A stretch of 64,000 bases of DNA, from positions 124,001 to 188,000 of the forward strand of contig JADNRV010000058.1 of the NCBI GenBank assembly GCA_015499995.1, read 5' to 3'. Position 1 is the first letter of the stretch; each line of letters opens with the position of its first letter. The stretch comes from Flammula alnicola (taxonomy: Eukaryota; Basidiomycota; Agaricomycetes; Agaricales; Strophariaceae). The position numbers and the translations under genes were made by a program. The notes under the pieces were generated by a model. That model was not told where the DNA came from. It did no database searches and saw only the letters and a program-made list of their open reading frames with translations. Positions 1 to 12,000 of the stretch are shown here, piece by piece.

Positions 1-1310
1 CAAGGTACCAGGAATGCAGCAGGATATACGCATCCGGCTTACAATGAAGTCGTCCCACGAGGCTTTGCAAACGCCTCGATGGATCCGTATGCATATGGAC
101 ACGGCACCGCTGCTGCCCCGCGCATGGGTGTATCAGGAACGCTCCCTCGCAGCACGCTCGGTCCATCTGCACGCCAACGAGATGGTCTGGGCGTGCAACG
201 TTACACAGCGATGCGAATGCAAAGAACTGGATGGAAGTCCACCCGATGGCGATGGCTGGAGCGCGACCAAGGACCGAATCGCGAAGCTCGGCGTTCTGAA
301 TGACAAGAAAGCATTGCATGGGCTCTGGAGGACGATTGTCGAGGACGTTAGCTTGCTGGATCTGACCTACGAGTCTGATCGGCTCCCAGCTCTTTCTGGT
401 CTGGCATACAGATTTGCGGAGTATTTACCCAAGAATGAGCGGTACCTTGCTGGTTTATGGGAAGGCGATCTGGCCCGCGACCTCTTATGGGAGTCTGGAG
501 GCAGCAAGCAGACGGCAGGACCTACGAGAGGCCGGAAACCTTTCAATTTAAAAGAAGGGCCTTTGACCGCGCCGTCCTGGTCATGGGCATCCCTGGTATG
601 GGGAGGCGATGATGCCAGCGGGATAGACTGGGAATACGAGACAAAGCCGAAGCTGGCGGAATGGGCAGGGACGACAAGCTACAAACAAGACCCCCGTACT
701 CGGATCATCAGTACTTCGGTTGATATCAAGGGCCAGAATAAGTATGGCACAGTCCATGGTGGGCGCATCGTCATCGAGGGCGCAATGTGTGCCGTCGTGG
801 TGGGGAGGTCTCCTCAGTCCCCGCCTTCCTGGTTAGCCAACGTCACGACCGTAAAAGAGAGCATCTTCAACTCGCTCCACCTCAATTACGATACGCCTAC
901 AGCTGAGGCATCTGCAGGTGGAACCGTTTACTGTCTCTTCATCGGCTCATTCAGCGAAGTTTTTGATCACGACAAGCACCCTCACGTCAAACATCAAGGA
1001 CTGATATTGAAACCGACTGCTGGAGGAGCAAGATTTGAGAGGATTGGGCGGTGGACCCAGCACATTGAGGATTGGGTACACAATAAGGATGTGTGGACGA
1101 GGAAGTCGGGAGCCATGAGAGTCGAGATTATCTGAAAGAAGAAAAAAACAGGGAGGCCTGAGAAGCGCTAATTGGAATCCAACATATGCCATACTCACAG
1201 AATATACATGTACTAGTAGCCGACGACGTAGCTCAACACAGCCGTAAAATCTGCCGGAACTTCATGCATATGAGCTCAAGAACGAGATTGACGAAGTAGT
1301 AGACTTGGAC
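1..1310 (+). repeat. Inverted duplicate, left arm (HET 3' half plus downstream flank)
   Basis: Bases 1 to about 1235 match the reverse complement of about 18180-19400 at high identity, covering the HET coding region and the bases after the stop. Weaker similarity continues to about 1310 (opposite about 18110-18180). The arm may extend left of the window. The two arms lie about 17 kb apart. Confidence 0.8.
2..1135 (+). CDS. HET-domain protein, 3' half (cut by window edge)
   Basis: The reading frame is open from base 2, starting in the middle of a protein, to a TGA at 1133-1135. It matches the C-terminal half of the complete HET gene at 18290-20618 almost residue for residue, including the RAWVYQERSL stretch that follows the HET domain in this family. 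The real start lies outside the window, so the internal Met at 14 is not a start. Compared with the complete copy it carries 8 extra residues (24 nt) between residues RK and TAPSW. HET proteins are cytosolic regulators of fungal incompatibility and cell death. Whether this copy still has its N-terminal HET domain cannot be seen from here. It reads on the opposite strand from its paralogue. Confidence 0.85.
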   Translation, partial: KVPGMQQDIRIRLTMKSSHEALQTPRWIRMHMDTAPLLPRAWVYQERSLAARSVHLHANEMVWACNVTQRCECKELDGSPPDGDGWSATKDRIAKLGVLNDKKALHGLWRTIVEDVSLLDLTYESDRLPALSGLAYRFAEYLPKNERYLAGLWEGDLARDLLWESGGSKQTAGPTRGRKPFNLKEGPLTAPSWSWASLVWGGDDASGIDWEYETKPKLAEWAGTTSYKQDPRTRIISTSVDIKGQNKYGTVHGGRIVIEGAMCAVVVGRSPQSPPSWLANVTTVKESIFNSLHLNYDTPTAEASAGGTVYCLFIGSFSEVFDHDKHPHVKHQGLILKPTAGGARFERIGRWTQHIEDWVHNKDVWTRKSGAMRVEII

Positions 1311-1683
1311 GACTTGGGGCTCACAGTATAAAGTAACTCAGCTCCTTTGTCTTGTGGAACTCCCAAGAATTTATATTTCTAGATTCTGTGAAGGAGCGAA
1401 TACCTCAACATCCTTAGCAAGCAAAGTGGAAGGAAGGAACAAGGAAGACAACATTTAGATTACCAAGCTCCCATCCTGAGCCAAACAAAGACAAAAACGC
1501 ACCATCAGCAAAGGATATCTCTACTCAATTTCTACCGAAAATCTTGTCGATGTGCCATAGTTTTATATTCATTAGAGAGCTGGAAATAATAGGGGCGAAG
1601 ATATGACCTATTGTCTGGGAGATAAGGCTACATCGCGTTACGAACCTGCCAAAACTTTTTAATTGCACCATGATAGACATGCA
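1311..1683. other. Intergenic, no gene seen
   Basis: AT-richer sequence between the HET duplicate and the 3' end of the HPM1-like gene. I see no coding frame, RNA gene or repeat in it. It should hold the 3' ends of both flanking transcripts. Confidence 0.5.
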
Positions 1684-3084
1684 TCATGACCAACGGACAT
1701 GCATAACTTTTCTTCCAACGCCAGCTTTTCGCTCCAGGACCGTATCGACGCGGCCTTTCCTACTTTCCACTGCCTTGAGGAAGTCTGAGACTCCGCCTCC
1801 CACCCCGAAATACAGCACTTTCGCTGCAACGAGACACATGTAGTCCGGACGGGGCCCTTCCGCCGAGTCAGGCTCTTCTACCACCTTGAGAGACGAGACG
1901 AGGTGCTCTAGCGTCGCTGCTGGCTTTCCGGTGCATGCGGCTTGCATGAGGTTGAGTAGAGGGTCGAGACTGTCGGTGCGGTATATCGTTTCTGATGTGA
2001 GGAGGGTGTTGTACCCAGCCGGGCCGATGGTGTGGATGGGATCGAAAGTGTTCCATGATCCAGAGAAGAAGCGGAGCGTTATGTTGAGAGACTGCAGCGA
2101 AGACAAAAAAGCGGCTTTGAGTTCTGGAGTAATTGGGAGTTCGCCTGGGGTGCTGGGATCGATGGTTGGTGCGATTTCGGAGTCGTTCGTTGTATACCGG
2201 TAAGGATCAGCGTGGATGGAAGTGTCTGTGAAATGATAAGTGGGGCCATAGAACTTATAACTGAGAATGACTTACACCACGTCAAAAGGATATTGGGAAG
2301 CGTGACAAGTTGGAGGACTGAATCGTTATAATCCTGCAAATGAATCTCGGTCTTCGGAGGTAAATTTCCAGACGGATCATGATTTGGTGCAGAGGAATCA
2401 AATATCTCGCGCAAGATATATATCGATGGTATGCCCGTGCCACAACCAAGCTGACGATGAGCTTGAGCTAAACCATACCCATTGACTGAACAGATGAAAA
2501 CATACCTCAAGGATCCTCTTGCCTGAAAAGCTCTGGAATTCTGATGTATCTTTCAAACCGTCCATATAATCGACAAGATCCAGACTGCATTCCCATGTTT
2601 TCAGTCCTCCCTCGTAAACTCCGGGGACGAGATCGGATGGTGCATCAAGAAATTCGAGGGCTTTTCTGTCGCTTTTAGTCTGCGGCTCAGACGAAGTAAC
2701 GTCGCTTTGCTCTTGCCCAGCATCTATGGCATCTCCAGCTCCTTCTGAGATGAGTTGAAACCGAGCATCGAAGAGATCTCGGCGAACAAGGGTTGTCGTC
2801 TTCCGGGAGGACGAGAGAGGGATGGAAAGAGGTGAATAGGATATCAACTGTGGTACTGAGTCCAACTAGACATCCGCAACAGGCAACGATGAAAGTCAGG
2901 ACCGTGCTGTATGTTGGTGGAAGAGATTATCACGAACAAGCTGCTGGAGGGAGATCTCAGAGAATGGCTCGAGTACTGGCGGACCTGATGACAACGATTC
3001 TTGAGCTTTGTTGGACTCTACCCCGACGTCCAACAGATTTTCGAGGTCTTCTGCGTCCTCGATGTCGAAGTCGAATTTGAACAT
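1684..3084 (-). CDS. Protein-histidine N-methyltransferase, HPM1/METTL18-like
   Basis: The exons read (minus strand) 3084-about 2938, about 2847-2506, 2450-2276 and 2225-1684, giving about 401 residues, close to the 370-380 of METTL18 and yeast Hpm1. The start is the ATG at 3084, giving MFKFDF, which fits the family N-terminus. Landmarks are ISYSPLSIPLS, ARFQLISE, the family signature DLVPGVYEGGLKTWECSLDL, the SAM-binding RILELGCGTGIPS (assembled across intron 2), and LQDYND followed by TLPN. Family members methylate a histidine of a ribosomal protein (Rpl3). Introns 2 and 3 close cleanly in frame; intron 1 uses an assumed GTTCGT donor and is the least certain junction. The gene converges on the HET duplicate. 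Confidence 0.85.
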
Positions 3085-3291
3085 GACAGAGGTGGGCAAT
3101 ATGTTTTGCACAGCCACCCAGCGAGTTTGATTTTTTGGCAAAACGATCATCTACAAATCATCTTCCATAAGTATCTAGCAAAGAATAAACGAATTTGAAG
3201 AGTTATGTCCCACTTCTTCACAACAATGCAAGCCATCCCAGTCCTTTTCGAGAGCTACAAAGCACACGAACTACGAAGCACAGGGTATAAA

Positions 3292-4986
3292 TTAAACTTT
3301 ACCGCCCCCTTCAACCTTTGGCAACCGTTCGCACCATCCCAAAATCCTGTTTGCGACCCTATCCACCAATAACTCGTACTCCAAATTCTGCTGAGGCATA
3401 AAAAGTCCGGTATGGGCATTGACTTCGTCTTCCACACCTCCAATCGGCACGTTCTCCCACTTTTCCATGCCGCCAAGAACCTGGCCTAGCCCATTAGGAA
3501 GAATGACGAAATGCCTCTCCGTCTTATTTTTTTTGCTCTTCTCCTTCTCTTGCTGTTTGAGGGCTTTGATTTTGGATTTTTCCTCCTGCTTGAACTGTTT
3601 TTCCTGTAGCTTGAGCTGTTTATCTGCCTCCTTTTGCGCAGCTTTCGTCTCAGACTTAGTCGGGGCGGTGTGCAGAGGCGAGTCAGAAGGGGTAGGAGAG
3701 GGATCTGCATCAGTATACGTCGTAGAACTAGCCTCCGATTCTGGGAGAATGCCGTTCGCCGTTAGGGCTTCGTCGTTGTCGATTTGTTGCACCTTCGGGC
3801 TCGGCTCGTTTTTTCCTGCGTCGACGTGGCTTGAACCAATCCGAGGTACTGTGTTTGTCCAGTAGTTAATCCATAGGCCGCCTTCTGTTTCCCACTCGAC
3901 GAGTCGCGTATAGCGAGATTTGAGTCCAGAAGGATCAAACATGCAGATGCCGAACTGGAAACGCTCGACCACCCAGCGCTTTCCCGCGGAAAAGGGTTCA
4001 TCGGCGTGTTTGCGTAACCAGCGGACCAAGGGTTCGTCATTGCGAGCAGCTATAAACGACAGAGCACGGTCGACGAACGGGGAGGGAGCTGAAGCCTCCG
4101 GAGTGGATGATGGGTTTGGAGATAGGCTCAGATTTGACAACGAGCCGAGCGTTTCTTGCGAATGAGAAGGGCTCAAGGTGGATTTCGAATCAGATGCATA
4201 GGGGGCGTGTCGTGGATGGACTAGGTTCGCGTGTAAAATTGGTGTTGAGATAACACAAGAGAAGCGAGCACGCACCATGCATCTGTTTCTTGAACGCATC
4301 CCAGTCTTCCGTTACCTTCTCATCAACGATATTGACTTGTGGATGGACGTTCATCGCACTTTCCGACTTGCCCTTCTTGTCTCCGGATCCATCGTCTCCT
4401 TTGGGGAGCAACGATGCGATCCCAGTGATAACGACATGAGGGTGCATACCGAGATACGGTGTGTCAAACGCGACTACTCCGACTATACGTTTCGGTCTCC
4501 CGCCAGGGTATCTTTCCGGATTATTGGACGCATCCGTAGCTGCTTCCGCAGCTAGAAGTCCACCCATCGAGTGCCCCATGAGTATAACCGGGCCAGGCGG
4601 TTGAGTAGACAGCCTATCGCACCAATATCACTGAGATTGTTGAACTATGCAGAAAAAGCACGAATTCACCATTCCAAAAAGTTCTTCGTTGCGTATGATA
4701 TGGGTTTTACGCTCTTGTATGTTGGATACAGACTGCTCTGTATCGTCACGTCGAGATGTTGGGGTATTCTAGTAGCGAGATGCTCCTGAAGGTGCTTTGG
4801 AAACGACTGTTGTGGAAAGGAATAAGTACGATCAGTCGACCCCTGAAGCACTTGCACCTAAACTCCCACCTGAAAAGTGGTATCGTTGCCTGTGGAACCT
4901 TCAGTATCTGGTCAACGGCAATCCAAAGCAACAGGTGGGTCACCTTGAAAGCCATGAATGTAGACCAAGTGAACTAATGTAGACAT
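3292..4986 (-). CDS. Alpha/beta-hydrolase, fungal lipase-like
   Basis: Five exons (4986-4944, 4898-4870, 4806-4670, 4613-4276, 4220-3292) join in frame to 491 residues. The N-terminus gives VYIHGFQG, the oxyanion strand and loop of alpha/beta hydrolases. The nucleophile elbow GHSMGG follows in exon 4, with Ser as the likely catalytic residue, then VVAFDTPYLGMHP, as in DUF676-type fungal lipases. The last exon has a lysine/glutamate-rich coiled-coil-like stretch (KQLKLQEKQFKQEEKSK) before a conserved C-terminus ending LPKVEGGGKV. Exons 1 and 2 are only 43 and 29 nt, so an automatic annotation might start too late. The substrate is unknown. No signal peptide is evident. Confidence 0.8.
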
Positions 4987-6289
4987 TAGGATGGGCGAGA
5001 CCAGCGAGACCTTTCCGGATCCCGATTATGCCGACGTCTCTTCAGCAGGCCTCTTGATTCCGAGTCTTGAATTTAAAGCCCTTCTCTCAGTGTCTCACAG
5101 CTTGTGTGGGCCGCTGCGGGATTGCCTGGATACCTGGATCTCGGAAGATAGCCTCTGGGGCTGTTCAAGGTGCATGGATCCAACCTGGCCCGAAAATAGA
5201 CTCCCCCTGGCAGAGAAAAAGTCCCCTCATGTAACTCAATGGATGACAAAGTCAGATTTGTATACGACCGCACCGTTTTCTTCAACACCGAACTTTCCCA
5301 ATGTACCCTGCCTTGCCCACAAGAAATGATGGTCTAGTATGTTATATTACCCTGCCTCTGCCTCTAATTTGTCAATGTCCGCCGTCACCACCTGGCTAAG
5401 ACTCTCGTTCACCATCAAAAGGCTTAACCATCCTCTTGTCAATCTTGTCATTGATGTGGAGTCTTGGACTTCTTCTAGCATGGCCTACGCACCTGGATTT
5501 TCTGTGCCTGTCGATCTTGTAAAGACGCAGTCAGTGAACAGCGGTAAGTGTCCTGACACTCTTGAAAACTTGCTGAAATTGGCACTCACTGAAAATTCTG
5601 TCGCCCTTTACGAAATCCCAAATTTACGACACAGTGGAACTCAAGAACGCGTACAAGCCAGAGCTTACTGAGTACTGAACTTTTGTTCTTTGACTTCGTA
5701 TGGTACGGAAGATGGCAAGTTACATTGTCAGTGATGATTTAAGACTCGGACGGCTGATACCTTTCTTGCTTTGCTCAGTAGTACTGAATGGCGAACGTAG
5801 GGTTATGCGCCGTCTCTCTTATCTAAACTGCTGTATGTGGCTGGGTTCAGTACGCTAACATCGTTGACCAAACGTGTACAATAGATATGGTTCATGAAAA
5901 TAATTTTTTGATGATAATTATCCTAATGATTTGATATGGCATAAGTGAGTACATGTCCCCATACTTAAAATCGTACCAGAAATAACGTCTTAAAACAGTA
6001 GCATGCTTTTCACAAGGTTTCTACGATCGCAATTGGGCTACGAGCAAAAAGGGCTCGTTTTTTGAATCGAGTCTTGTCAAGTGATACAGCATTGATTACA
6101 GGCGGAGTAAGCCTTAATTGCTCTGTCGACCTACCATTTCAGCTTCAATGTCACCTAGATTTGGGCAGGCGGAAGCGCTGCATGCGACATAATGATTGCC
6201 GCTTGCATGACTGACTATGTTTGTACTTTCACATACACTTTTCACTGTAAACTTACGAACTGACATGAATGTATGCAGTTGAGGCATAG
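4987..6289. other. Intergenic, no gene recognised
   Basis: Two short open frames (4991-5329 and 5339-5671, plus strand) have no recognisable motif, no splice-compatible continuation and no family resemblance that I can see. The stretch from about 5700 is AT-rich and frameless. It may contain decayed upstream exons of the DUF6534 relic that follows, but I could not identify them. Confidence 0.4.
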
Positions 6290-6757
6290 AGATACCGGAT
6301 TCAAGAAGGCTCGCGATATCCTCAAAAAAATTATTCTATTGACAATCTAAACGGGAACAGTGAGTCTGACAGGTGTGTCTAACAGCTGGACTATATTAGT
6401 ATATATTTCACTCTAATGTGTCATCCATTCACCCCAGCTACCTTAGCTATCATCGTTATGGTCCTGGCAATCCTTCCTGATCATCTATTATACTGGATCC
6501 TGTTTGTCATGGTGCTTGGAAAAGTATATTCAAACTCCATGATGGTCACACTCAACAGCAGAATGAAGGTTTTCCCTAACGCTCCTCGCCCTGTATGGAA
6601 TGAGGACAGGACGCTATTCCCAAGTGCAAGGCATGAAGGGATATTATCATTACGCGAAGATATGGTGTTTGCTCCTCTCAGCCCAGTTCCATCCAATGAC
6701 AAAGAACATTCCGCGACGTGTAGTAGTGGGATCTGGCCGGTGCTCGTTTACATTTAG
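6290..6757 (+). pseudogene. DUF6534 membrane protein, 3' relic
   Basis: The stretch RDTGFKKARDILKKIILLTI, then a stop (TAA) and TGT, at about 6295-6360 resembles the conserved DUF6534 segment before its last helices. After a probable intron (GTGAGT near 6360, CCCAG near 6438) the frame resumes with a hydrophobic segment and GKVYSNSMMVTLNSRM, the typical DUF6534 end (GKLYxNSLLATLNAR). DUF6534 proteins are basidiomycete seven-helix membrane proteins of unknown function. The in-frame TAA, a phase mismatch at the intron and the absence of upstream helices indicate a decayed gene. Confidence 0.55.
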
Positions 6758-7229
6758 ATTAGATTAGGAGTCTGTCTGGCACTATTTCCAGCTCTGTGGA
6801 AAGCGTTGAAGTGGCGGGAAGCAGCCCGCAGCACGACCAAATAGGTTACGAGCCCTCGGGCCATCTGCAACTGTGCATTGAAGGGCAGGTGACTGGGCAA
6901 AGAAATGCAAATGGCAACACAGTTTGCTTAGGTAGAGGAATTTACGATCTACCACAATGTTATCATCTTCACTGCCACGGGACTGGCGCGTATCGCACAT
7001 CCAACAGGCCTCGTCTGGTGGTGTTGTGCAGACCAGAGTATATGATCATCTCTGCATGCGCCACCTACGTCTTCAACCCAATCCAGATTGACAGCAACCT
7101 CGATAGCCTCAGCCTCGCCCGTTGTTTCGATTGCGCCAACTCCAGTGCCCAACCCTCTCGGAAATGCTACAAATCCCTTCGTATCAGGATCCTGCCTCCC
7201 AGTCAGATGCTGCTTGAAACAAGAGAAGG

Positions 7230-8240
7230 CGACGGCGTGACTGCAAATGCTGCAACGTCTGCAACAAGAACACGTCAATCAGCAGATAAGAATAATGGGG
7301 CAGTGGCAACCTTACCTAGCAACACCCTACAGAAGATACACGCCAAAGCTCCTTTTAATCTTCGTCTACTCCTGAAGACCCAGCCTGAAAAGGCGGGCAA
7401 TGGAGCCGAGGCTGTGGTGGAGGAGAGCGAAGATATCAGTGAAGGAGAAGACGATGGGAAACGAATTCGATGCACCTTTTGTCCGCCGCTCTACCGCGAT
7501 CCCATCATCAACATGATGAAAAAACGCTACTGCGCCCATCCTGTGATCCCAAGCTATGCGGCACCGGACCCTGCAACAACAAAACGATGGGCAGTTCAGT
7601 CGATTTACAATTTTTGTGTGAAGCACGAGCTGCCGTGAGGTCTGGGCTTACTTATGGGTAACTTGGTATCGAAAGGGGCGCTGGGGGCTATGGGCTCGTT
7701 CAGCACACAGCCAAATCCCCGTGTTGAAAACGACCATGATCCTTGAGAGCCAGTTAGTGTTTCATTTGTCTTCGATGATGATTTTCATTGAGACTAACCT
7801 TGAATTTAGCTGGTGTCGAATAAAACACGACTTCCTCCACCATTTCCGGATACCCCGATATAATTTACTGGTCTGAATCCTTGTAACGAAACGGGCACCG
7901 TTCTATCACGCAAAATTGGACCGTTTGCTGACGGAAACCGGCCGATACCGTGAGCTGTGCTCCTGGAGGCGAGGTTTTAAGTCTGAATGGCGGAAACTCG
8001 AGAAGAGAGAAATCACCTTACCTATCAACGAGGCGTGCAAACCCAATACCACCAAGTGGATATGTACATGCCCCACCTTTGCAATCAGCCGCTTCCTTAT
8101 TTATAAACACCTCATCCAGAGGGTCCAACGTGTTCCGCCCGTATTCTTTCTCGAGGTGCGAAGGTATCGAGAGACACCATTTTTGAGGCATCGAAGTCTG
8201 AAGGCTCCTGACGATAATGAGGCTGAGGAGGGAGGAGCAG
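7230..8240 (+). pseudogene. MULE-type transposase C-terminal region with SWIM zinc finger, broken
   Basis: The frame contains RWAVQSIYNFCVKHEL, then (after a frame shift near 7635) VWAYLWVTWYRKGRWGLWARS and IPVLKTTMILES. An intron at about 7752-7808 follows, then CRIKHDFLHHFRIPRYNLLV, a TGA, ILVTKRAPFYHAKLDRLL, SWRRGFKSEWRKLE, and finally WICTCPTFAISRFLIYKH. The last stretch is a SWIM-type CxC...CxH-like zinc site in which the last Cys is Tyr. This is the well-known Agaricomycete family usually annotated as SWIM/MULE transposase-like. The catalytic N-terminal part is missing. The TGA at 7874-7876 stands where the family has Trp. No terminal inverted repeats were recognised. Confidence 0.7.
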
Positions 8241-9073
8241 GAGGAGCCGCGGCAGAGTCAGATACCGCTTGTGGGTGGACATTGTGGGCGGTGACAGAAC
8301 TTGAGGAATGGAGTTGTCATCTCCACCATTACGGTGACGGTGTCCTGGAAGGATGTATACGCTCTACATGAATGAAGATAAGCTTGTCGAAATTGAGATC
8401 AAAAACAGACCTTACCTTGACAAACGTCACCCAGAGAATGCTCTCCTGCTGAGGTTGCAGGATATCTGAGTATGCAGATCGATGACGGAAGAGAGTGACA
8501 ATGAGACGCAGATGCAACCTCAGGCCTCAGCGCTCAGCTCTAGTTGGGTGGCCTTGTCAAGCAAACGCAAAAGTTTTGAGAACGTTGAGGCAACCGATGC
8601 TGGGCCATCAGTTCTCTCGAACTAGTAGGCAGTCATGGTAGTGCCAGTGCAGATTTTGGTGTTCTTGTTGGTCTTTGTATGAGTACCATTTTACAGCAGA
8701 GATTGTAACCGCGCGCCAAGATTTTCGCGGAATGGTTTCCGACTAGAAGGATTTCGGGATGAAAAGCTGGATTAGACCTGGTCACCTACAGAAGTCACGA
8801 TTCCCACCGTCGGCGTTAGCTGTCTCAACTGCCCCTAGTAGTCCCGTTTCCGCAACTTCAAGTACTTCTCCAGTGAACAATAACAAAAGCGTCACTGATA
8901 TGGTCATTAAGATTGCTTTGAAGAAATTGTACTCCATAACATGTAGAGGGATTGGAGAAAACTACTCTGATGTATGGGGCCCGGGTAAGCCATATTTACT
9001 TACGAAGTGCATTCAGGCTCAAGCTTCTTAAACGCTAATGTGTCTGACGTCGTGACAAGGACCAACACCCATC
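8241..9073. other. Intergenic, no gene seen
   Basis: This stretch lies between the transposase relic and the 3' end of the first TPR-CHAT gene. Short frames (for example 8759-9031) show no family features. No repeat or RNA gene was recognised. Confidence 0.4.
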
Positions 9074-12000
9074 TCACTTGCCCATGTGAATAAAGGGAAC
9101 CCAACGGCGGAAAGAAACATTCTGGGAACGCAATTTCTTGACCGCGAGGTAAAGCGCTCGAGCAGACTTCGTGATGTCAGGCTCCAGAGCAGGTTTTTCA
9201 TCCGGACCTCGGAAAAGTTCTTCGTAAAAAGCATCTGCGATGGTGGGTCCGTCTGCGTCCCTCATTTCCCTGATATGATAATCACATCAGAAATTATGTT
9301 CCAGGAAGCGACGCCATAAAACAAACTTACCACATAGTTGCTATAACCCGACGGAATCCAAAGAAGAGCAAGCTTGCACCTAAGCTCATTGCCTCATCCG
9401 GTAGGTTTTCGTCACCCTTCCCCGTCTCACAAGCGCAGAGGAAGGCTAGTGATCCATTTGGCATTGTCTCCTGCATAATTCTCGAGACTCGGAGTAACCC
9501 ATCATCAAGTTGAAGTCCGCTATCAAGTGGTTTAAATTGGTCTTGCTTCCCATGGCATGCGAAGTGAACTATGGAAGCATTCGAAAGACAAGAGGCAACT
9601 GCTTCAATCGTAGCAGGTTTGCCAGGAACCCCCAATTTGTTAAGCATGTCGCTGGATACGTGTCTTTCAATGTTTTTTAGTTCAGTTTTCGTGGAAGGCA
9701 GCTCTTTGGATTGAATGATGACCGCCATCTTGAATGCTTCGATTGACGGAGCAGGATCAGGGGTAAGCAACGTGCCTATGGTCGGTATATAGGAAGAGAT
9801 GAAGTAATCGGAAGCACATCCGCTGGATAATTCGATATCGTAGCAACCAGCCGCATGGATAGGAAGAAAAGTGAAGGCTCCCGTTGGGCACCATTGCAAC
9901 ATGGGCAGTTCTCCCGAACAGGATTTCTACAATCGTGTGAGTAGGTTGATGCTTCGCCGCGGATGACACAACTCACCTCGATCTTGAGGAAATTGATAAC
10001 AGGATTTACCACTTCGTCCCACAGAAATCTCAAAACAACTTTGAAAACATCATCCGACGATCCCAGTTTATTAACCATACGCTTCACCGCACGGTTTTCT
10101 CCCAGAAGAGCAGCTAGATCTTCCATAACCCTTTCAACGGAAGAGAATGAGACTGTCGATTCTGAGACAGCATCTTGTACGAGCCGGACGAGGTACTGCA
10201 ATACGAGAGTTTGTAACCTTGGGAGATCAATGTGCTGAATGGTAGTTGATGTCAAGATCAGGCAGTGGCTACCATCATTGTTCGCCACTAGAATGACCAC
10301 AGGGTACTCTGAGGCAGCACGTTGTAACTCCGAAAAACGGCGGGGTCGTAGAAAATCCTCAAATCCCTTCAATTTTCTGACTTCATCGATACCGTTCGCC
10401 CATTCTTCGTTAAGGCGATTCAGTCGGAACGCTTCTTGATCTAGGGACAATTTCTTCCGATTATCTGAAATATCAGCCGAAATGTCGCGATGGGAGCCAA
10501 GCTCGAGTGCATCTGCAATATGGCGTAGCTTATCTGCGAGTTGCGGTTCGATATCGTGGAGTTGGTCGAAAGGAGAGCGGAGTGATAGGGACTGTGACCA
10601 GAAGATGCTTCGTCCTGCTTCGAGAAACTCTATTGCCTTGACCAAATCTCCAGTTCGAATAGCGCATCTTGACGCATCCCGCGCTAAACCATCGCTGCGG
10701 GCGCTCAACGCTTCCTGGCGTGATTGTAAATCGAAGCTAAGAGCAGCCAATTGGGGTAAAGCCTGCAAGGCAGCCTCGTAAGCGTCAATTGCACGAATAT
10801 GCTGGTGGTTATCTGCATGACGTATCCATGATTTTGCAATGAGGAGACGTGTAGATGGCGATTGAGATAGACATTGCGTACCAGCAGAGAATGAATACAT
10901 GGCTTGCTCCAAAAAATGTGAATTTCTGTCAGTCGAGGAGTGAGCATGAACAAGGACATTCCCTAAGGCAAAGAAGGAGCGAGATCGAAGGGGATGGGGT
11001 GAAGGTTGGAGCTCGAGAGCTTGTTTGTGGGCAGAAATGGCTTCATCGAGATCACTTCTCTGGCCTCCTTGCTCAAATTGAGTCGACAGTGCACTTGCGA
11101 GATTGTTGAGGGAGCCAGATCGATCCGGATGGGGTGAAGGTCGGAGCTCGAGAGCTTGTCTGTGGAGAGAAATGGCTTCATCGAGATCACTTCTCTGGCC
11201 TCCTTGCTCAAATCGGGTCGACAGTGCACTTGCGAGATTGTTGAGGGAGCCAGATCGAAGGGGATGGGGTGAAAGTTGGAGCTTGAGAGCTTGTCTGTGG
11301 AGAGAAATGGCTTCATCAAGATCACTTCTCTGGCCTCCTTGCCGAAATCGGGTCCACAGTGCATTTGCGAGATTATTGAGGGAGGCAGATCGATCCGGAT
11401 GGGGTGAAGGGAGGAGCTCAAGAGCTTGTCTGTGGAGAGAAATGGCTTCATCGAGATCACTTCTCTGGCCTCCTTGCTCAAATCGGATCAACAGTGCACT
11501 TGCGAGATTGTTGAGGGAGCCAGATCGATCTAGATGGGGTGAAGGTCGGAGCTCGAGAGCTTGTCTGTGGAGAGAAATGGCTTCCTCAAGATCACTTATC
11601 TGGCCTCCTTGCTTAAATCGTGTCGACAGTGCATTTGCAAGATCGTTGAGGGAGGCAGATCGATCCGGATGGGGTGAAGGGCAGAGCTCAAGAGCTTGTC
11701 TGTGAAGAGAAATGGCATCATCGAGATCACTTCTCTGCCCTCCTTGCTCAAATCGGGTCAACAGTGCATCTGCAAGATTGTTGAGAGAGGTAGATCGAAG
11801 GGGATGGGGTGAAGGTTGGAGCTCGAGAGCTTGTTTGTTGAGAGAAATGGCATCATCGAGATCACATCTCTGGCCTCCTTGCTCAAATCGGGTCCACAGT
11901 GCATCTGCAAGATTGTTGAGAGAGGTAGATCGAAGGGAACGGGGTGAAGGTAGGAGCTCGAGAGCTTGTCTGTGGAGGGAAATGGCTTCATCGAGATCAC

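Noticed and set aside
2273..2510. Unspliced read-through frame after NILLTW in the HPM1-like gene
   Set aside because: Removal of a 50-nt GTAAGT...CACAG intron restores a frame that carries the rest of the methyltransferase domain.
4991..5671. Two plus-strand ORFs (112 and 110 codons)
   Set aside because: No family features, no fitting splice partners, and the first overlaps the 5' edge of the divergent hydrolase gene region.
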